Source: Melastoma dodecandrum (taxonomy: Eukaryota; Streptophyta; Magnoliopsida; Myrtales; Melastomataceae). From it: 64,000 bases of DNA. The notes under the pieces are model-generated. The model worked only from the letters and a program-made list of their open reading frames with translations. It had not been told where the DNA came from and did no database searches. Shown here piece by piece: positions 36,697-46,985 of the stretch. The translations under genes were made by a program, and so were the position numbers. Where the stretch lies: assembly GCA_029817715.1 (NCBI GenBank), contig JARUPY010000606.1, positions 7,936,001 to 8,000,000 on the forward strand. Reading direction: 5' to 3'. Within the stretch, counting starts at the first letter, position 1, and the number at the start of each line of letters is the position of its first letter.

Positions 36697-38600
36697 ATGG
36701 CGCAGGAATCGGGGAAGGAGAAATCTCCGGAACACGAAGAAGATGAATCGGTCGAGCTCATCTCGTTCCTTGTCTCCTTATGTCTACATGGTGGGAAATG
36801 AAGGATTAAAATATGAAAAAAGCTTCTTCTTTTTTTCCTTCTTCTGGGTTTTGGTTCTAGCTGATGAGGTTTGCGGATTCTTGGACTTCGGGTTTCCTGG
36901 GTTTTGGATTGGTGCAAAGATTTGCCGATGTGGGAGTTCGGATGGGAGAATTAGGTTCTTGCGTCGATCGTGTTTGGAATCTTCGATTGTGTGTGGTCAG
37001 AACGTTTGCGAAGATGGGAATTGAAGGACGGTTTATGCCATTTGTGATCGAGGGTTGAAGCCTCGATGTGATTTAGGGGTCGCTGATGAATGTCCGGGAT
37101 TTGTCACTTGAACTAGAGTAATGTGATATTTGTGGGATTTATACTGGGTTTTATCATCTAACGACAGAGCGAATTTAGTGGATATGCGCCTTACTATTCG
37201 TCTCTATCACAGGCCGAGTTTAAAATGCTATTTCTTTTCGTCAGCTATAACATATGTTTGATTTTTCTCTTCCTCCTGCAGATACCACCACCACGAAAAA
37301 CTGTGGCTTCCTACAGGTGTGTGCTCGTGCTAAGACAAAATGTAAGATATCTTTCTGGTCGTTCTTCCCTTGTCTGCTAATGTGGCAACTTCAACTTCGC
37401 TATCATCTTATTACATAACTTGTTTCGACTGGTGATACTTCTTTGGAACAGTGGAAAGTAATCTACTGCTTATTGCTAGTTCGGTACCCTTCTGGTTTAT
37501 CAGACAGTATGCCTTGTTGTCACTCTGAATCACACTCAAGAAATGTTTCTCTTCATTGAGATAGTTATTTATTTGTATTCCCAACAGGGCTGGTGAATGG
37601 TATGTCAATAAATGGACATGGGAGGGGGTGCTAAAAGTCATTAGCAAGGGAGAAGAGTGCATCATAAGACCTGAAGATAAGGCACTGTATGCGCGGGCAT
37701 TCCTGAGGAATGGAGAGCCTCATCCAGTCGAACCCGTTATTGACAGCGGCAGGTTGAGTGGAGTCTATCTCTTTTCATCTGATGGTGCTGTCTTCTATTA
37801 ACATATGCTATGGCAATACCTGTATCATGAAAATGAGCATTTATCGAACTGTCCAATATTTCTGCAACATGGAAAGAAAATCCAATGTGTTCTGGTACCT
37901 TGACAGGTTTTGGTGATTTCTTAAATAGGCAATGGTTTCTATTGTCATGATTTTGTTCTTAGAGTAGAAGAAAATATAGGTGAGTGTAACTCCTTTACTA
38001 TATGTACCAAATGGCCGAATATTTGAGATGTTTACATGGTAGAGGATGATGATGGCCACTATTACAGTGAGGTTGGGCGTAATCGTTTTGGTGAATCATG
38101 AATCATTTGTTGATTCCAAACCCAATCTTATAAAAGCAGGGATGTGTCTTTATCTGCGATGCTCGTTTGATCTGAATATGTCTTGGTCTCCTGCAGGTGG
38201 TAGACTTCGACATGCTTTCATCGGGATGGGGTTTCGAGAAAGGAACCAAGCCTAGTACTTTCAAGCTGCCTTACATGACCGTGCAAAGTACTATTCCATC
38301 TCTCTCGCACACGCACGCGGATGAGATAATCCATCTCTTGTGGGCTGCATGTATTCATTCCTTAAGACCATGTGATGAAGTTAAGAAACGATTCTTATGC
38401 TTTACTGTGCCATTCTTAAGGTACCTCAATAAGAACAAAGAGGCGGACGAGATGGAGCAGCATTGCCAGCATGCTCCCTCTGTAGATTACTCCTTAATAG
38501 AAGGGGAAACTATAGTAATCCCAAGGAAGAACGTGAGCTCATTGCTTCCCATCACTCAATTGTTACGCCGCCACAACAACTGGGTTTACTAGCTTTTACC
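36697..38600 (+). pseudogene. NECAP-like (At1g03900-type, DUF1681) gene, disabled
   Basis: NECAP proteins bind AP-2 and clathrin-coat components in endocytosis. Recognisable exons: 36697-36790 (VELISFLVS then, out of frame, YVYM), 37282-37315 (IPPPRKTVASYR), about 37588-37751 (AGEWYVNKWTWEGVLKVISK through EPHPVEPVIDSGR), about 37947-37978 (FVLRVEENI), about 38199-38279 (GGRLRHAFIGMGFRERNQA) and about 38421-38560 (YLNKNKEADEMEQ, SVDYSLIEGETIVI). Lesions: a deletion, best explained as 5 bp, after VELISFLVS in exon 1 shifts the frame. The exon 4 acceptor CAG-GTATTTT has become CATG-ATTTT, so AG is lost. In exon 5 Tyr-Asp of the usual AYDFQAALHD is TAG-TAC, a stop. Introns are retained, so it is not a retrocopy. 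It continues the decay seen in KARI next door. Confidence 0.82.
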
Positions 38601-38704
38601 TTGTCCATATTCATCCGTGGAAAAGTAAAGACGCAAAACCGAAGACCACGGAGGGTCTGAGTAACCTCATTATAGAAGAGAAAGGGAACGACAAACTGGT
38701 GTGA

Positions 38705-38958
38705 CTAAAACCAAGCCACCTCTGCTTCCCTCGGCACCAGTTTCCCCCACGGATGCACTCCGACTCCATCCACCACCAGGGTCATTTCTTCCGATGCCAT
38801 CTGCAAAGAGGGTGGTAGCACATGTACATCCGAGGAAGGGTCCCTGAACATCCCAATCCAAAATAAAAACAAAGATCCGGGAAAGCACGCAACGATGATG
38901 GCGATGACTTCTGGGGACTTCCAAGCCGCAGTGCAACTTCTCTTGGGCTTTTCTCTTT
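38705..38958 (-). other. possible small membrane-protein exon without clear start
   Basis: On the minus strand a frame reads ...CTAAWKSPEVIAIIVACF, then PGSLFLFWIGMFRD (hydrophobic, membrane-like), PPSLQMASEEMTLVVDG and ends HPWGKLVPREAEVAWF before TAG at 38705. Composition looks protein-like, but there is no suitable upstream ATG (ATG-TAA just before), so it would need an upstream exon that I could not identify. It may be a gene fragment. Confidence 0.25.
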
Positions 38959-38959
38959 G

Positions 38960-41900
38960 ATGTCCGAATGTAAATGCTTACATCCCTCTCTCTATCTCGG
39001 GTGCTTTTCCGCACCTTGGGATGAGAACAAACAATGGATTGCAACTGATCCGGAGCTAAGCATTCACAGTAAATCAATCAGTAAATAAAGCTTCATATGG
39101 GCTCCCGCATTGCGGCGACAGTTACTTCTAGGAGCAGAAGTTGAATCAGCTCAACAGAGACAGACAACTCTCGAACCTCGGGGGTGTCTATGTCCGAGTC
39201 TCTCTGTGTGCGCATGCCTGTCGTTAGGTGTAGCCGCACTTTCCCCGCACATGCCGTGATCCAAGTCCCAAATCCTAGGGAATTGGGTGGTGTCTGTCAC
39301 TGTCGTTGTTGCATTGAATTGGGTTTTTGATAAAGGCGGGGGAAGGAAGAACGAGTGACCTATTGATTGATTATAGGAGGGAAAATGGAATTTGGTAATA
39401 GGGGGAATGTTGTCTTGTGAAAGATGTGACTCACACTCCCTCAAGTATATATATAAGTATATATTTCAACAGGGTGTGGAGCGAAAGTGGAGGTTTGTTT
39501 CTTCTCCCTAAAAGAAAATCATTTTGCGAATTATCTAATAAAACGAGGTAAAACGAAATAAATAGAAGCAAAAAGAGATGGGTGGTGGTGGTGGGGCAGC
39601 GTGCAAATTGGGTTATGGACGACCCGGAAAATGCATCAATCATCGTCATCCGTCCAAGTCTCAATTATACAAATGCTTTGGTGGCCCTTGTAAATACAAC
39701 ACACATTCGAACATAAATTCATTATATTACACGTACACAAACACACACAAAGGATGTCCTTTTTTCTAACTCCGACGTGGCTGATTGCAACAACACGCTC
39801 TCTTTCCCCACGCAACTCTCCGGTCTTCCGGCTCTCTTTTGCGAACTCATCACATCTCCACCGCGGAAACACTAGTAAGAAAAAAGAAAGAGACCACCGA
39901 CAGAAGTCTCTGATACGAAACCCTCCATCCCTCGGAAAGTTGAATGAAACAGTGTGTAGTAACAGTTATAAGAGAGTGTCCGACTTCTTCTGACAAACAC
40001 GAACTAGGAACGAACCATTGAGCAAGCAGTCGGAAAGCTCGGGGTCCATCGAACAGCCTCAATCCAACCAAAACCCAACACCCGCTTCCACGTGTCCGAA
40101 CGCGGAGACACCGGCGGTTGTTTCTCCTTTCCCTTTCTTCCTTGGAAATGTTATCCAAAGTGAGTTCCCGATGGGAAGGAAGGCCTGCTAATGATTGGTC
40201 TCTTCAAAGCCACCAAACACAGAAGTGATCGATCGCTCATGCCATTGAATGGACAAGGGATGTTGGTCTTTGCCCATTGTACTCTTTTCCAAATCAAGAG
40301 TATATAATAATAATAAAAATAATAATAGTAATAGTAATGAAGCCACTCCGCCGCCCCAGTTGCTGTCAATCAAGTGAAATGTTCCCATAATTTGCCTAAA
40401 ACTAATGTTTCCTCTAAACAGTAAGTGACCAAACCACAACTCTCCCCCTTATTCTATTCTGCTTTGTTAGTTGAGATATTATCATCGTATTATTAAAATG
40501 AAAGGTGAGAAGAACAAACAACAACAACTTGTTTGTGGGCTGTTTTTCCCAAAGTTCCCCCCAACTAGGAGGCAGGAGGAGCAGGGAAAAGGGATATTAA
40601 GTATTGAAATAAAAAAAATATTATAATTAATTGTAAGAGAAAGTAGGGGGAAGTAGGGCAAGGATGTGTTGGATGCCCCTATTATCCCCCCCTACTACAT
40701 GGTTTTCTTTTCTGGACTGCCATGTGATCTTGGGTTTTCTTTGAATAATAATTCACCCCATCAACTTCTCTCTTGCATCATCCCCCCCCCCCCCCAACCC
40801 AGGTTATGTATGTATAAGTTCCCAGTTTCTTGAATCCCTCCCATTGTCAAAATGAAAGCCTCCAACCATGTGTGTCTTCCTGGCTAGGGTTTAGTCCCGG
40901 GTTAGGGCAACTAGGGGACGCCTAACCGTGGCTGGCGGGTGCATAAACGCGGGGACGATGACCGCGGGCTCGATCTCGGCCTCGAAATCACCCCTCTTCT
41001 CTAGGTCAATTATCAACGATGGATGATGTGTAGAGTGAATACATGGCAAATGTGGTGTGGGGGGGATGTAGTTTACTTTGGGTTGAGATGTGGGCAAGCG
41101 GTCCCCCCCCCCTCCCCGCCATTAAACCTAGTCTTCAAGATGCTAATGGGCATAAAAAGTAGGATGCCCTCCTTCTCAAAAGTGTTATGGAAAATAAAAA
41201 AAAATAAAAAAGGTAAAGAAAAACAGGAAAATGTCATTGCCCTTTTGGCCCCTGGTTGTTCTGTGTTTACTCTTTCTTTCATTTTTTTATTGTTAAATTG
41301 GTGTTAATCAGTTTGTCCATTTACTATTTGACCACTTTATGCTTCCAATTCCCCTTCTTCAAGCAGCCCCCCCACACACACCGTACCATTTTCCTCCCCT
41401 CCCACTGCTACAAGCTCGATTGGATTGGGAGAACAGATAGATAGAAGAAGACGATGATGTTTTCAGACAGGGGTGGGGAGGTGGGACGAGGAGTTTGATA
41501 AACCCAAGTTTTTATTTCGTTTTCCTTCTAGGGATCTGATACAGAAGGACAGCCAACATCAGCAGAAGCACAGTAACAGCAGCAGCAGAAGCAGAAGAAG
41601 CAGAAGCAGCAGACAAAAAGTTCAACTCGACCCCAATTAATCAGCCCTCCTTCCCTCCGTTGCCAAAAAGAGAAGAAACACCCACAATTGTCAGAGAGGC
41701 TAGATCATAAAGAGGAGAGGTGAAGTTTCTCCAAAAGAGAGTTTTTTTTACTGATAAATTTTCTGTGATAGACAAAACCTTGGCCTTATCCATCATCAGA
41801 GAAAAGTTCTCAGCATCCTCTCTGAAGAATCAGAACAACAATAGAAAGCCACCCACAAAATTACAAAAGCTGCCCACAATTTTCATTTTACTCCTCCTGA

Positions 41901-42044
41901 TTGCAGTTTCTTTTTTTCTGGGGGTGTTCTTTTGGACTGTTCATTCTGGGAATGGGGATTTCATAAAATGCCTTGAGAAGAAACAGGTCAGAGAAAAAAA
42001 AAGGCAACTGCCAAAAAAGTAAAGAGATAGATATTTCTTCTTAC
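38960..42044. other. long non-coding region and TCP gene leader
   Basis: 3 kb without a supportable gene. Features seen: a (TAA/TAATAG)n tract at about 40303-40337, a C14 run near 40782-40795, other G/C homopolymers near 41060 and 41104, and a CAG/AGAAGC-rich stretch at about 41560-41615. The stretch from about 41400 on is likely the 5' UTR of the TCP gene. Confidence 0.5.
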
Positions 42045-43100
42045 ATGGGATTAATGAAGGGAGGTGGAGGTGGAGGTAGAGGTGGGGAGATAGTCCAAGT
42101 CCAAGGAGGTCACATAGTCAGGTCGACCGGCCGAAAGGACCGCCACAGCAAGATTTACACTTCCAAGGGCCCCAGAGACCGTCGGGTGCGTCTCTCTGCC
42201 CACACGGCTATCCAGTTCTATGACGTCCAGGACCGGCTAGGGTTCGACAGGCCGAGTAAGGCCGTCGACTGGCTCATCAGGAAGGCAAAGTCCTCCATCG
42301 ACAAGCTCGTTGAGTTGCCCCCTCGGGAGCCAGCGAACGTGGATCCGTTGGTCGCACCGCCTCCTCCTCAGCTGCAGGAGGTTTCCCCCTCGAATGGTAG
42401 GGTGGATTCTGCCGAGGAGCTGGGGGGAGATGGAAGGGGGTCCGTGTCTCCGGATGATGGGTACGACTTCTCGATCCACAGGAGCTCAGCCACGTCGCTG
42501 TTCCCTTCTCAGCTCGACACCATGCCGTTCTTTGGGACGAGTTCAGCCGTTGGGGCTTCCTCGTCCATCAACTTCAACGACTACCACCGCTCCTCCACCA
42601 ACCAGGACCTCGGGCTCTCCCTCCACCCGTTTCAAGCCCCAAGCTTTGGACCCCAGCACGAGGACCACATCAACCAGTCCCCTATTTTCACTATGACAGC
42701 CGACTACCCTCGGTTCATGTTCAACCCCCCGCCGCCTCTCGCGCAGCCGCTCTTCCTCGGCCAAACCCAGACCTCATCTGGATTCTTGCAAAGGGGAACC
42801 CTTCAGTCCAGTTTTGCTGCGCCTCGGTCATTCGAGGAGTTTCAACCAATCGAGTTATCCTCCTCCGCGTCAGCCCATCCCCATCACAGCCATCATCCCT
42901 CCATGTTAGGAGGCAGCAGGTTCGCAGCCGAAGCAGGAGGGTTCCCAGGATTCTGCCTACAACCGCAAACGCAACAGGATGACGACGTCAGGGACGGCCT
43001 GCTTTGTCGGCCGCTGCTTCCCCGGGTCGTTGCCACAGAAGAAACTCCGCCGGGATCATCAATTACATCGTCTCTCGCGGGTAAAAACTTCGATGATTGA
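42045..43100 (+). CDS. CIN-class TCP transcription factor (TCP4-like)
   Basis: DNA-binding factor that promotes the switch from cell division to differentiation in leaves. Single exon, 351 aa from ATG 42045 (MGLMKGGGG); the frame is open upstream but has no earlier ATG. The TCP domain follows directly: [19 protein letters not shown] (basic), [35 protein letters not shown] and [14 protein letters not shown], the class II/CIN form. The middle has SINFNDYHR and DLGLSLHPF. Near residue 250 the sequence [14 protein letters not shown] is encoded by the miR319 target site, as in TCP2/3/4/10/24. The short N-terminus and lack of an R-domain favour the TCP3/4/10 side. Regulation is expected by miR319 cleavage. 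Confidence 0.9.
   Translation: MGLMKGGGGGGRGGEIVQVQGGHIVRSTGRKDRHSKIYTSKGPRDRRVRLSAHTAIQFYDVQDRLGFDRPSKAVDWLIRKAKSSIDKLVELPPREPANVDPLVAPPPPQLQEVSPSNGRVDSAEELGGDGRGSVSPDDGYDFSIHRSSATSLFPSQLDTMPFFGTSSAVGASSSINFNDYHRSSTNQDLGLSLHPFQAPSFGPQHEDHINQSPIFTMTADYPRFMFNPPPPLAQPLFLGQTQTSSGFLQRGTLQSSFAAPRSFEEFQPIELSSSASAHPHHSHHPSMLGGSRFAAEAGGFPGFCLQPQTQQDDDVRDGLLCRPLLPRVVATEETPPGSSITSSLAGKNFDD
42791..42811 (+). promoter_or_regulatory. miR319 target site in TCP mRNA
   Basis: AAGGGGAACCCTTCAGTCCAG pairs with miR319 without mismatch at microRNA positions 2-13, with a G:U at position 1 and mismatches only toward the 3' end. This fits the known site of CIN-TCP genes and lies in the expected reading frame. Confidence 0.85.
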
Positions 43101-44164
43101 TCCAACTCCAAAAGCTCTTGTTCGTTCACAATCAATGCCCTAAGCGAAAGGGAATTGGACGAGACAAATCGACGTTGAGATTTCCTGTGGGAGGTGTCTG
43201 GGAATTCTCAAAGTTCTATATAAAGGAAGAACAAGTGTGTTGTTTATGTGGAATTGATTTTAAGAAAGATTTTGAGACGGGGCGTGATGGAAAATAATAC
43301 GTTAGGATATTTGACGGGGAACTCAACTTACAAGTTACACGAGATTCCACCTTAAAATTAATTTATTATAGATGAAATAGCAGCTCAAAGTTTATATATT
43401 AGATCGGATGCTGATTATCTATTTTACTTAATTGGAATCTAATATCATATTGTAATATCGAACCGGTCCATATTTCAAAACTGACATATAAGTTCGATGC
43501 TTCCATTCTAAAACTAATTGGGTGGAGGGAATAGTTGCTGAGCTTTATATGCTAGACCGAGCTTTGTATGCGAATGGAAAAAGGAAAAAGAACAAAGAAC
43601 AAACACATCATTCATTCATTACAAGAGATCCAAGGAAGCTGATGGGCTTCATTACCCGACCCGACCCGACCGGATCCGATCTATATTGCAAATGATGGAG
43701 GAGATCCCTAAAAAGTCATGGCGTGACAGGCAAGGCATTGGGGGGGGAGGGGTGTTAAGTCAAGGGAGTGGAGGAAAGAGTCAACTTAAGACATCTCCTT
43801 CTCTTACACAACCCCGATTCGCACGCGTCTTCCATCTGTTTTTTTTTTTTTAATTTAATTAAATCAAAAGACAATTAATTATATTGAGTTTAATTAGGTT
43901 TAGGGTGATTTAGATTAATTTAATGATCGTAGTGAATAGGCATGAATTTAATGGTTACCTAATCTTTTAATTTCCAGGTCAACCGTCGAGCGTTCAGGTC
44001 AGTCAAAAGGAAGGCTGGCTGGCTGGCTCTCTTCTTTTGCCGTATGTCTCTCTCCCAACTCCTTTTAACTCGACTCGACTTTCAACACACCCCCACGCGG
44101 TTTTCATCACCAAAAGGATTTCTGCTCCCCTGTTTCTCTCCTCGCCCACTTCCGGAATTCTATC
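43101..44164. other. TCP 3' flank and ATL promoter
   Basis: No gene recognised. Two loosely similar segments (around 43385-43415 and 43535-43560; GCTCAAAGTTTATATATTAGA versus GCTGAGCTTTATATGCTAGA) suggest an old local repeat. Confidence 0.4.
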
Positions 44165-44902
44165 ATGAGCTCCGGCGGCAGCCGCGGCGGAGGCGATGTC
44201 CAGAACGACGGCCTCCCCTGGTTTACTCGGACCAGGGACAACTCCCGTTACGACCTCAACAGCAAGATCATGACAGCGGCCGTTGTATCCCTGTCCGTCG
44301 TCGTCCTCATTGTCGCCCTCCTCCACATCTACGCCAGGTACGTGCTGCGGCGGCAGGCTCGGAGACGGGCCGCGTTGCGTCGGCTTGGGTTGGCGAACGC
44401 ATTGCAGTTGAGGGCCAGCGGGGAGCCTCCCAAAACAGGACTTGACCCCTTGGTTCTCTCTGCTCTGCCCGTGTTTGCCTTCGAGCGTGACGGGGTTGAG
44501 GGTCCCGACGAGCAGGCCTCGGATACGGAATGTGCCATCTGCCTGAGTGTGCTGGAGGTGGGGGAGCTGACGAGGCTTCTGCCAAACTGCAAGCATGTTT
44601 TCCACGCGGAGTGCATCGAACGGTGGTTCGGGTCTCACACGACCTGTCCGGTCTGCAGAACGGAGGCAGAGCCCCGAGTCCAGCCCATGATGGGAGAAGC
44701 CACCGCGGCAGATGACGCGCCGACAGCCCCGCCACAGGAAGCGGAGACGTCGGAAAATGGAGTCCATCCCTCTGCCAAGGTCGTGGGAGCGAGCATCCGG
44801 TTGAGTTCCTTCAGGAGGATGCTCAGCAGGGAAAGATCGTCTACGAGAACGGCTTCCCGCAACCGATCAGAGGATACGGTAGAAGATCTGGAGAGGCAGT
44901 AG
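44165..44902 (+). CDS. ATL-type RING-H2 E3 ubiquitin ligase
   Basis: Membrane-anchored ubiquitin ligase of the plant ATL family. Single exon, 245 aa, as is usual for ATLs. One transmembrane segment at about residues 37-58 (IMTAAVVSLSVVVLIVALLH), then a basic cytosolic stretch (RRQARRRAALRR), a GLDPLVLSALPVFAF motif (the GLD signature) and the RING-H2 domain at about residues 121-162. The RING ligands run CAIC...LPNC-HVFHAEC-ERWF...CPVC, with the conserved Trp three residues after the sixth ligand. The Ser/Arg-rich C-terminus (RLSSFRRMLSRERS) is typical. Many ATLs act in defence or carbon/nitrogen responses; which one is not readable here. Confidence 0.92.
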   Translation: MSSGGSRGGGDVQNDGLPWFTRTRDNSRYDLNSKIMTAAVVSLSVVVLIVALLHIYARYVLRRQARRRAALRRLGLANALQLRASGEPPKTGLDPLVLSALPVFAFERDGVEGPDEQASDTECAICLSVLEVGELTRLLPNCKHVFHAECIERWFGSHTTCPVCRTEAEPRVQPMMGEATAADDAPTAPPQEAETSENGVHPSAKVVGASIRLSSFRRMLSRERSSTRTASRNRSEDTVEDLERQ

Positions 44903-45784
44903 TTGTTTAGATTTCTATGCACATACAAATACGTCTTTGTAAAACATATACTTGTGGGCTGCACTATACCGAGTTCAATGAAACATATGCTTTGTTGATT
45001 GTAGCGAACATGATCAATGGTTTCAGTTTCAGCTCCTCCCTCTTGTCTGTTTTCTTGGGATTCAGACAGAGCCAGAGCAGGTGTTTGGTAAACCTAAAAC
45101 GTAGGATAAACTCCAGGATGGATTAGGTGATGATGTCCATGTGGTAGTAAACAAACAATAAAATGTCCATTCCAGAAAATACGCATAGGTTGTTCGTAAT
45201 GTTACGGTAAGGGAGACTCCGGCACTCTGGCCGCTGTTCCGGTCTCCTCCATAAGCAGGGTCGACCCCCTCCCTCCCGACGATGACTGGAATTCAATCCT
45301 AAAACTCTGATAATAATACCTTTGGATTTGATAAAGCGCAATTGGGAGCTCGTCTATAAGAAAGAAGCCACTAATGGCAGCAAATCCAGTTATGCTGTTG
45401 AAATCACCATGGAAGAAAAAAAAAAGGGACTAAACCCATAAAGAAATGATTAACTTAGTATAAAATTCAAGATCCTTATTACTTAGATCATCAAACTCAT
45501 GTAAACAATTTTCTTCTTGCCATCTTTCTTTAGTTATCTGCTTTTGCTGTTCCGTTATGTTCTCCAGAAGAGTCCCAAGATTTCAATGGCCGTAATTGCT
45601 TATTGAATTAAAATCTTGACCAAGATGTTATCACAGGGAGAGAATAAGTAAATCCCAATTCTTTATGCCTATTTTTCTTGGGTCTTCAGTTCGGACAGAG
45701 ATGCACGTGTCTGAATCTCCATTCAATCGTGTCATCCTCTCCCCTTGAAACATAATCCCATAAAAAAAATAAGATAAAATATTG
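44903..45784. other. ATL 3' flank
   Basis: AT-rich, ending at the left arm of the TIR element. No gene recognised. Confidence 0.4.
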
Positions 45785-46835
45785 ATATTTGGCCACACTA
45801 ATAGATCAATTTTACATTTTGTCATATCGTTAAAAAAGTTTTAAATTTGGCCTTATTTCGATTTTATTTTTGGATTTTGCCTTGTCGTAACGACGTCTGC
45901 AATTTCGCCGTTAGACCTTTATATTATCCGACGTGTCTTTAAACTTTTTTTGTTTGTTTTCTCTATGTGGACTAAGTAACGAAATAAATCAAGAGCCCAC
46001 CGAACACCCGTCAACCCCTTGGCTTTGCTTGACCGACAAGCTCACAGAAAGGAAACCCAGCTCCCCCGACTCGTTCCTCTCCCTTGCCAACCCAACCCCA
46101 AAGCCGACCCCTTTTCTACGATATCTCAGCACGGGATTCCCCCACCAAACCTCCCGGAGAAAAACACGCTCCTCGCCAAACAAGAAGGAAGGGCGTCATC
46201 GAGGAACAAACCCCCGGGAACAAACGCCATTTCCGACTGCTCCCCGGGGTTTATCGGGATCCTAAGTCTCAAACTTTGTCCTTGCATTGTCGAAAAGGGA
46301 AACTGGGTACTCCCCGGGGCTGATCCGGATCATAAGACTCAAACCTTGTCCTTGTATCGGATGCGCTTGCGAATCACAGCTTCCAACTCTCGATTCTGTC
46401 GATGCCCGGGAGGCAGTTGGTTGTGTGGAGGGGACCAGCCGAACAATCAGCACAAAAAGGTCACTTTTTTGGAGTTGGACGGTCGATTCAATCTCTCACG
46501 TGTCATGGTTGGGTGGCGCCGACAGGCTTGGAGCTCCGGTGGAGGAAGTGCTTGAAGTACCTGGAGCCGGCGGATGCTGTGGTTTGGATGAGGGTGATGG
46601 AGGGGACGTAGGGGATGAGGAAATGACATGTAGATTTCCACGCACGAAAAACAAAAGACAAATATTAATTTATGAAAAATACGTCGGACAATCGAAACAT
46701 TTAACGGCGAAATTACAGATGCGTTACGATAAGGCCAAATTCAAAAGTAAAATCGAAATAATGTCAAATTCAAAACTTTTTAAATAATACGTGAAAACGT
46801 AGACCTATTGATGAGGCCTCGACAATATGCCAAAA
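45785..46835. mobile_element. non-autonomous TIR element with GC-rich core (Pack-MULE candidate)
   Basis: The left arm, about 45785-45936, and the right arm, about 46680-46835, are inverted copies. Both arms share TTATTTCGATTTTA, then TCGTAACG, AATTTCGCCGTTA and TCCGACGT in that order on opposite strands. Identity is about 85% over the inner ~105 bp and weaker outward. The ~740-bp interior is far richer in GC than the arms. It holds an imperfect 51-bp direct repeat (46240-46290 and 46310-46360) but no transposase. Long TIRs around unrelated GC-rich sequence are typical of Pack-MULEs. I could not find a convincing 9-bp target duplication or identify the captured source. Confidence 0.6.
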
Positions 46836-46985
46836 AATAATATAAAAAAATTAACCCATTTGAGAAATAACAAAAAGAGAAAAACGTCAACCCCCGAAAA
46901 AACAAGACAATCCACCAACCTCCCCCCAAAAAAAGGGAAATCCAAAATGTTTTAATCATGGGAAACACCATAAACTAATCGAGAC

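Noticed and set aside
38197..38592. 130-codon open frame on the plus strand
   Set aside because: It overlaps the NECAP-like exon 5 in another frame and only its end coincides with exon 6 homology; not an independent gene.
41720..42022. About 100-codon open frame in the TCP leader, possible uORF protein
   Set aside because: It begins at GTG rather than ATG, has no family features, and reads through poly-A-rich leader sequence.
45933..46787. Overlapping plus-strand frames of 110-178 codons
   Set aside because: They lie inside the TIR element in GC-rich sequence, overlap each other in different frames and show no recognisable domain.
45822..46791. 9-bp target-site duplication for the TIR element
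   Set aside because: The bases next to the inner-arm edges (TCATATCGT and AATAATACG) do not match, and the arms extend further out, so no duplication can be claimed.
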